Positions 56,931 through 64,000 of a DNA stretch of 64,000 bases are shown in pieces. Within the stretch, counting starts at the first letter, position 1, and the number at the start of each line of letters is the position of its first letter. Both the position numbers and the translations under genes were made by a program. Below the pieces are notes generated by a model. That model was not told where the DNA came from. It saw only the letters and a program-made list of their open reading frames with translations, and did no database searches. The stretch spans positions 25,816,120 through 25,880,119 of the forward strand of contig CM068373.1 of NCBI GenBank assembly GCA_034769895.1. The letters are read 5' to 3'. Source of the stretch: Magicicada septendecula (lineage: Eukaryota > Arthropoda > Insecta > Hemiptera > Cicadidae).

Positions 56931-58479
56931 TTAATCTAAATGGCACCGGCCGTGTAAGCATTCGTAATCATTAGCATTTATTCCAAGGTAACTGTGTTGT
57001 TTACATAATTACCAGATATCTCTTATTATACATTTGATTAAATGGTTGTCACATCGCAATATAAAAATATTATAATTTATATTTTTTATAAATAACTTTA
57101 CATACACTCCTATGCTTTTTGAATACATAAATTAACAATTCCTTTCTAAGTAACTCATTGAGTTTACTGCAGGAGTCCCATGTAATATCTTCAATTGAAT
57201 ACACTGCAAGTAGGTTTATTTTCACCTGACGCACGTTTTACAGAAATTATTTTGTATCTTTAGAAGTTTGAAATATCTAATGATCTTATAATTGTCTAAA
57301 ATCAGTATTAATCAAATTGAAATTAGAATCCATTAGCACCCTCCGAAAAAATACCTCATTATTTATTATTTGAAAAGAAAAAAAATTATAAATACTTTTA
57401 CAATATCACAATTCTAATTATTTAAAACAAAATATGTTCTTTAGTTTTGCAAGTATGGTCTAAAACTGTAGAAACATAAATTTAATCAAATAGGTGAGAC
57501 TCTACTAGTCTTTATTATTTGAATAGTAAACGCACTTGTACAAGGAAGAAACCAATAAAAGTTTTAATGAATATTGTTTGGTCCATTGACTTGGAAAATA
57601 ACTTGCTGCAGAGGTATTTATATACCACTGTAGTTTATTCAAAATTCAGAAAACGTCAATATATTGGAGTTGAAAAAAAGTATTGGGAAAGTACACGTTC
57701 ACTGAACTGGAGATGAACTGAATGCAATCGTTTGTTTTTAACTTTAAAGTCTTGAATATTTTCATTTGTTTTGTAAAACTTTAGTTTCAAATGCAAGATA
57801 GGCGTACGACTGAGTAATTCTTTTTTCGTTTGAGTAATGCTTGAGTAGTCACAGTAAACCTGTCTTATTAAATGTACAAATTGTATCTAAGATATATGTA
57901 TTCATTTCAAAGGTACTTAGAGGTAAATTTAAAAGGCTTGCAACAAGCTGAATTTGTATATTAACTTCTTGGAATGATATATTAACATTTTATTCTAAGA
58001 AGTACACTGTACTAAATGTCAATCTTCAGTACTACTCTATACAAACTTAGTTCAATGATACATTTTCACTAACAATAAATTTGCTCAAGCACCAGCGAAT
58101 AAATATTTTTCGTAGATTCAAATTAACTCAGAGATTTATATGCCAGAACCTATTCGTTACTAAAGCCTCACTATAATTTGCACTTTATATTGTTTAAGAA
58201 GTATGCAAAATTTTGTCTTCATAATTTTGTATCAAACTTTTGTCTCCATAACACTTTTGCGTATTTCCACAAAATACTTTTCTTTCAACAAGAATCAAAG
58301 AAAATTCTTTCCCTTTATCTATACTCATGATGTAACTGTTTAAACATTTCTATTTACTAGATAATTTAAATTTATACGGCTTATTATAAATAAATGATAA
58401 ACCAAATAGTAGCAGCTGGCAAGTTATGCTAGTAAATAAAACAGCTAAATGTAAATTATATAAATCCTTAAATTTTTAG
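56931..58479. other. Unassigned AT-rich DNA
   Basis: No gene or repeat recognised in about 1.5 kb. Confidence 0.4.
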
Positions 58480-58785
58480 TGACCGTCAATCAATGAATTT
58501 TATAGTGGCTGGTTAGTGAGGATCGGTCAAAACTAACACAAATTTTAACTATTCGGCGTCGACGTTTCGACAATATTTATTGTCATCTTCAGGACCTGTG
58601 TATGAAATACCATAGAAATGTCAAACACGTTCACCCAAATATTTAATTGTTCCGTTGTGTTTGACATTTCCATTGTATTTCATACACAGGTCCTGAAGAT
58701 GACAATAAATATTGTCGAAACGTCGACGCAAAATAGTTAAAATTTGTGTTATTTTTGACCGATCGTCACTAACCATCCACTAAAA
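58480..58785. mobile_element. Palindromic foldback element P3 with paired hammerhead-like cores
   Basis: Arms 58503-58628 and 58656-58782 are near-perfect inverted copies around a 27-bp centre. Cores at 58557-58592 (minus) and 58693-58727 (plus) both read CTGAAGATGACAATAAAT, then ATTGTCGAAACGTCGACG. The left flank GTGACCGTCAATCAATGAAT is shared with P1 and P2. No coding capacity. Confidence 0.9.
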
Positions 58786-58969
58786 AAAAGTAAATTATAT
58801 ACTCATAATATAATGATAAATCATTATACTGACTGGATTCAAGAATGTCAAACACTAACAACTAATTTTAAAGACGAGGAAACCGACCTAGGAGAGAAAA
58901 GAATAGGATGGATGCTTAGGACATATTATGACTTACAGGAGGACAGTACAAGTGGCGACTTAGCTTCCT

Positions 58970-59846
58970 CAGCTACTGACTATATATATAATATATAAAA
59001 CGGATCTTTACAGCTGTCGCCGTTTCTCCGTCCCCAGCTTCCATTGTAACCTATCGTAGCTTGTAAGTTCTTCTAAATTTCTTGCAACCATTGCTTCCGG
59101 TACGTCATCTCGCCAACTCCTCCGTGGACGTCCTCTTTTCCTCCTCACCGGTGGTATCCATTCCAATATTTTGCGGGGCCATCTGTCGTCTTCCATTGTA
59201 ACCTATCGTAGAACGTAAGTTTTTCTAAATTTCTTGCAACCATTGCTTCAGCTACGTCATCTCGCCAACTCCTCCGTGGACGTCCTCTTTTCCTCCTCAC
59301 CGGTGGTATCCATTCCAATATTTTGCGGGGCCATCTGTCATCTTCCAATCTCTTCATATGCCCAAACCAAGTCAATTGTCTCATTTCTATTTCGTCTATT
59401 ATTGTCCTGTCAATATTCATCTCGGCTCTAATAGTCTCATTTATAACCCTGTCTAATTTTGATCTTATACAACTCCTCCTGAAGAAGTCCATTTCCGCTG
59501 CCATCAGTTTTTTTTTTTATTTACGTTTGAAACGTTCCACTCTTCTGCTCCATAAAGGATTACACTTCGCACCATGCTATTATATATACGTTTCTTTGTA
59601 TTTCTGGTTATATACTTCTTTCCCATAGAAGCGATTCAGCGTTCTTATAACGGTTCGCCCCTTGTTAACACGTTCTTGAATTTCATCTTTACTGCTTCTC
59701 TGTTTGTTGAAAATAACGCCTAAGTATTTACTTTTTTCAACACCTCTTATCCTGTCCACATCCAATTTTAAGTCCTTAACTTCTTCGTTGCCCACTATCA
59801 GGTACTCACATTTTGCCATGTTCATCGTCAAACCAGCTACTGACTA
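58970..59846 (-). mobile_element. 5'-truncated LINE insertion with 13-bp TSD
   Basis: CAGCTACTGACTA at 58970-58982 and 59834-59846 brackets the element. Its 3' end (minus) is a short (TA)n tail at 58983-58998. The body is ORF2 after the RT palm. Confidence 0.9.
59008..59831 (-). pseudogene. LINE ORF2 C-terminal region with internal duplication
   Basis: In order on the minus strand: MAKCEYLIVGNEEVKDLKLD and KSKYLGVIFNKQRSSKDEI (59831-59580), a frameshift, then MDFFRRSCIRSKLDRVINET, IDEIEMRQLTWFGHMKRLED, DRWPRKILEWIPPVRRKRGR and PRRSWRDDVAEAM. A 152-bp direct duplication (59038-59189 and 59190-59341) repeats the last part. As 152 is not a multiple of three, the second unit continues in another frame to its own stop. 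The palm domain is missing. Confidence 0.88.
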
Positions 59847-61211
59847 ACTCACAGCTAACTTTACAAATTTTCTAAACTTACGATTTGACATTTTGACGGA
59901 ACTGATCTTAAAAAAATGTCAAAGAGCTTCTATACAATTTAAAGTATGAAGCAAAAAGCAAGAAAACGCAATTTCTTAATAAGGTAAAGGTGTTGACGTA
60001 AATAAAAGAAGACAGATACAATGGACCAGCTTAGTCTAGGACATACGATTAGGTGATGAAAGAGGAATAGATATAGCCGAAAAAAGGAGGAAAAGTAGAG
60101 GAAAATAGCGGCAGGATAGAGTTAAAGACAGAAGAGTCTATAAAAAAGAGTCCAATTCCAAAAAAGGTCTGTAATGGAATTTACACACACATAATCATAG
60201 TGAATAAATCCTTTTCTCTGTTTGAGTCGTATAGTAAGGCAAATTCGTAAATCAACTGCGTTTTTTAATCTTGAAATAAAAGTTATAAATCTATATTGCA
60301 CTATATTAAAAACAGTTACCCGTTTTCTTCAACCCTTTGTTTGTATTATTACAAAACGGTGGTTGCTTTTAGTGTTTAAGTTTGCTTAAGTTATATTTCA
60401 AATAAATTTATCACATTAAAAAAATATGTTCCAGTGGTCCAAAATAACAAAAAAAATAATTCTTTCTGTACGTTTTAAAAAAAAAAAATTATAAACAAAT
60501 TGGCGTAAAAAATGTTGTAACAGTGAAATAAGAACACACGTTTACTCTAGGATATACGTTGTTACTGCAAGATCTCTTGTGTCGATATGAAAACGATTTG
60601 TTCTTGAGTTACGAACTGTTGAAAATTTGACCAATGTTTCTGTTCGAAAAATAAATAACAGAAAACGAAATTCCGTGAACATAAATTATAGCAAAAAATT
60701 AGTAGTCCCATATCCTGTTCTACCTAAAATATAAAAAAGTAGGTTGCGGAGCCGTATCACTAGTAGTTTGGAAGAGCATAGTCGAAACAAACCATATTTT
60801 TCACTTAATGAGTCAGCGGGTAGGCGCAATGTTGGAGAGCGTTCTAGAGTTGTCCAGTAAAAACTACCTAACGCTTGTTAATTTTTTACCAATAACAGCT
60901 TATTTTTAGGTCATCTGGTTTTACTCGTTAACATAAATGCAACAAGTAACTTGTCTGATAATACCAGCCAGCCACAGTCAATAGACTTCTAAAAATTAGT
61001 TGTACGTTGATTTTACTGTTAACCAGAGACATAATATACGTCCTATTACCGATAGTGTTATGTGTCACCAATTTACTTGTATTGTGGATTATTTAAATGT
61101 ACTTAAGGTTAAGAGTTTTATTATTGCTTGTATGTAGTAGGTTATCAACAGTTGTATAAATAAGAGTAATTTTCTATACTAGTGTAGTATCATTATTTCA
61201 CAAACATCTAG
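59847..61211. other. Unassigned DNA
   Basis: No gene. Around 60045-60130 a reading GDERGIDIAEKRRKSRGK looks slightly protein-like but has stops on both sides and I cannot assign it. Confidence 0.35.
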
Positions 61212-61220
61212 TGAAAATGA

Positions 61221-61269
<49 letters not shown>

Positions 61270-62446
61270 GGTTAAAACTTCCTGCTGCGTTGTCCGATGC
61301 CTAATTGCCAACACCTCCTGTCGTTACAGTTTTCTTCGGTTAGACATCGTACACCAATTTATTTCCTTACACCCTCTATCCATGTTACTTTTGGTCTTTC
61401 TCTTTTTCTGTTTTCCTGTGGTATCCATTTCATCACTCTCTTTGGCGACCCCTCCTCCCCCATTCACTGCACGTGCCCATACCAAATTAATTGTTTTTTC
61501 TCGAAATGTTTTAAAACAGTTTCTTTTATAGTCACTTGTTGCTTAATTGTTTCGTTTCTGACCCGGACTAATTTTGATGTTCTACATATTCTTCTTAAGG
61601 CGTCCATTTCTGAGGGTTCTATCTTTCTTTTCAGATGTTCTTTCATTCTCCGTGTCTCAGACCCATATACTAATGTGTTCTTAATCACTGTGTTATATAT
61701 TCTCATTTTCCTTTGTTTTTCGATTTCGGTGTTCCACAGTATTCCATTTAGAAACTTAATTATTGTTCTTGCTTTGTTTACTCTACACTTTATTTCTGTA
61801 TCGTCTGTCCCTTCCTTGTTAAAATTTATTCCCAGATATTTTTAATTCTGATATTTTGCTACAATTTCACCGCTTTTCAATACTATGCCGGTCGTGTCCT
61901 CTCCTATACACAAATATTTTTTTCCCCTTTAATCTGCAGTCCCCATTTTCCGTATTCTTCCTTCAGTTTGCGCGAACTACCGGTTAGTCAAAGGTTGGTA
62001 AGAAGTCTCAGAGTTGTATAGACTGCTGCCGTCTATACTGCAGTAAAAATCTGAGAAATGCTCACTGATTCCTGGCAAATGAGTCAGGGGTTGAGAAATC
62101 ATACTCAGCTCTGCCAACAAATCCTGCTCTCACGTCCCCGAAGATCCAGTTTTGGGTCGCGTGACTACCGGCGTTATGGCGTACAGTGGCTGTGCGTTAT
62201 GCTGCAGACTACAGAGAGTGAAGAACGAGTTTTCGGCGCTCCAAAACTGGAACATGTCAGCTAAAGGTAGAAGGCCCCGACAGTAATCTTCCTGGTGCTC
62301 CAGGCTGGGGGTTGTGACAATGGGATTCCTCCTCATTTCACGGAAAAACATTTAAAATGCAAAAAAGCCTAATCCTCGGAAACAAGGACGGTCTCAATGG
62401 TAATCGACAATGGGACAGAAAAGGATAATGAATTTTGAAAATGAGC
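61212..62446 (-). mobile_element. Chimeric LINE insertion with 11-bp TSD and (AT)n tail
   Basis: TGAAAATGAGC at 61212-61222 and 62436-62446. The (AT)n tail at about 61224-61266 is the 3' end on the minus strand. The lower part (61280-61985) is LINE ORF2; the upper part (about 61990-62435) is a distinct, GC-richer sequence with no RT motif (GGCGTTATGGCGTACAGTGG, CTCCAGGCTGGGGGTTGTGA). Both lie inside one TSD pair. Confidence 0.78.
61280..61985 (-). pseudogene. LINE ORF2 C-terminal region
   Basis: Minus strand: KLKEEYGKWGLQIKGEK near 61980-61935 (just after the palm), KISELKISGNKF (decayed K-YLG), then the open part 61706-61464: MRIYNTVIKNTLVYGSETRR, MDALRRICRTSKLVRVRNET and KKQLIWYGHVQ. The order matches a LINE ORF2 C-terminus. 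Stops in the upstream part; palm domain absent. Confidence 0.82.
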
Positions 62447-63600
62447 TACAGAGGGCAATACAGTAGATCCATCTATTATCAAAAGATTACAGATGTGCAA
62501 CTTGCAAGTCAAGAACTAAGATAAAGGCGTTTTGTAGGAAAACACCATTTGATCCAAGATTTATTTGTACATGGATTGCTTGAGATAATAAAATGGTTTC
62601 ACGTAACTAGAATGTGATATTACTTACAAGTTTCAAATAAAAGGTTTCCAAATAAAATGTAAAGATATGTTAGAAATAGACAATACGTTTATAAGAGAAT
62701 AAACCGAAAAATGTTTAATAAACTATGAGTATCGACTTCTCTGCTGTGCAATAATTTATTTCATTGTTTCAGTTTACCAATATATTTTGACACTTTTAGA
62801 AGTTTTTAATATTAATGTTACTAATGTACTGCGCATTATGTTTAAAATGTATTATCACTAGGGAGACATTATTTGTAATTATGTGACAAGTGTTTCCTTT
62901 TTAGAAACGTGTTACATTCAGTAGTGACTATGTAGTGTTAAAGTAATTGTAAAGCAAAAACCACAAATGTGTGTCCCAAGAGCGTCTAGTATTGTGTTTA
63001 ACGCTACTGCTGTTTGTGTTAGGATCGTAAGCACTTCCATCCCCTAGAGGTAGCACTAAGCTCAATGAACAAGTTCACGTACTTTACAAAGTTAAACACG
63101 TTATATCCATATGAAAATTTATGCGGTATATTAGAAATAAAGTTTAAATAGTATTTTAACATTATTTATTACTTCTTCCCTTTGTGGAGTACAATGAGAA
63201 TGTTCTCCGCTTAACAATACTTTTATAGTAATTAGTTTAATAACAATTATACATAATTAAAATATATTGTTTGAGTAAGTTACAGTTAAACTCGAGATTT
63301 CTTTTCATGTTTCCTATTAATTTTACGTCGCGCAGGACATAATATGCTGAACTTGTCAATCTAAAATGGCTCACTTTTATACCAAGAACGAACGAATATA
63401 TTTATCAAGTGAGAAAACTTTAAAAATATTTTTTTTCTGCTGACAAACAGGTCACAAATTTTATCATCGGAAACACTTCTTTTTTGACATTTTAATGTGT
63501 TCTTAAGGTGAATTCTATAAAAGAGTAGCACTTTGCTTCTAAAAAAGGAAGTTAAATTCGCAGATTAATATACTGTTACGTACTTATTTTCCTTTGTGCA
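62447..63600. other. Unassigned AT-rich DNA
   Basis: No gene or repeat recognised. Confidence 0.4.
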
Positions 63601-63604
63601 TTTA

Positions 63605-64000
63605 TTACTACTATCTTCTTCTACACTACAAGGGTTAGGCCTTTGCCAGTTCCGTCCTCACAAACTTACGACTACCGTTTTCGTGGTCTTCCTATATCTC
63701 TTTTCCCTCTTGGGTTGTAGTTAAGTATTTTTTGGGGTATTCTCACATTTCCCATTCTATTTGCGTGATGTTCCCATCTTTCTTCATATTCAGTTATTTT
63801 TTTCATTTATTGCATGTCTTCATTAGTTCATTTCGCACGTCTTACTAAATCTCTTCTTGTGCAGCCTTTGACCCGTCTCAAAAATCTCATTTCTGCTGCC
63901 GGTATTTTGCTGTCTCCTTTTTTGGTATTTATCCAACTTTCACTCCCATACATAACTACAGGTACAGCCATTGTTTTATAAAATTTTATCCATGTGCCTT
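63605..64000 (-). pseudogene. LINE ORF2 C-terminal region running off the window
   Basis: On the minus strand from the right edge: GTWIKFYKTMAVPVVMYGSE and SWINT, then KGDSKIPAAEMRFLRRVKGC, a WEHHANRMGN-like stretch and a GLTLV-like end with a TTCTTCTAC (antisense GAA) tail near 63613-63623. KFYKTM-P-YGSESW is the signature after a LINE RT domain. The RT itself would lie beyond 64000. Confidence 0.82.

Noticed and set aside
61297-61845. 182-codon plus-strand ORF
   Set aside because: Antisense shadow of a LINE ORF2 tail whose minus-strand frame shows the conserved family motifs.

Overview
This is an AT-rich eukaryotic window that looks almost entirely like transposon-derived, non-genic DNA. 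The mix of non-LTR retrotransposon tails (RTE/CR1-like and Jockey-like reverse transcriptases), a Penelope-like element with a GIY-YIG endonuclease, a mariner transposase relic, Helitron-type fragments, a Ty3/gypsy-like solo-LTR family and many microsatellites fits a large-genome arthropod, most likely an insect. The order cannot be fixed from sequence alone. I found no convincing host gene: no long spliced coding region, rRNA or tRNA. Every protein signal I can name belongs to a mobile element, and most are broken by stops or frameshifts.

Layout. 0-6 kb: LINE tails, an imperfect tandem repeat, and a composite element with about 100-bp terminal inverted repeats (4319-5686). 6.8-13 kb: three solo LTRs of one family (LTR-A), the first interrupted by a Jockey fragment, plus a 5'-truncated LINE. 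13-18 kb: mostly AT-rich unassigned DNA ending in a palindrome. 18.7-20.1 kb: a 5'-truncated Penelope-like element between 45-bp direct repeats. 21-22.6 kb: two oppositely oriented LTR-A copies. 25.3-26.2 kb: deleted mariner. 29-31.4 kb: a Jockey element with a 12-bp target-site duplication (TSD), the longest LINE here. 33.5 kb: Helitron-type fragment. 36.1-39.3 kb: a non-autonomous LTR element with primer-binding site, purine tract and gag-like ORF but no pol. 40.2-40.8 kb: inverted pair of Penelope 3' ends. 42-43.6 kb: an LTR-A copy split by a 1.2-kb foldback element flanked by TA. 49.6-51.7 kb: a LINE nested in a LINE, both with candidate TSDs. 52.2 kb: a palindrome with 93-bp arms. 54-56.5 kb: several LINE tails. 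58.5-64 kb: another palindrome, two LINE insertions with 11-13-bp TSDs, and a LINE tail running off the right edge.

The most interesting signal is a recurring small RNA-like motif, CTGANGA-N-(stem)-GAAA, at about 15 sites. Many copies sit as mirror-image pairs in palindromic or foldback elements. It resembles a hammerhead ribozyme core, and hammerhead motifs are known from the terminal repeats of Penelope-like elements. Whether these copies are catalytic is untested here.
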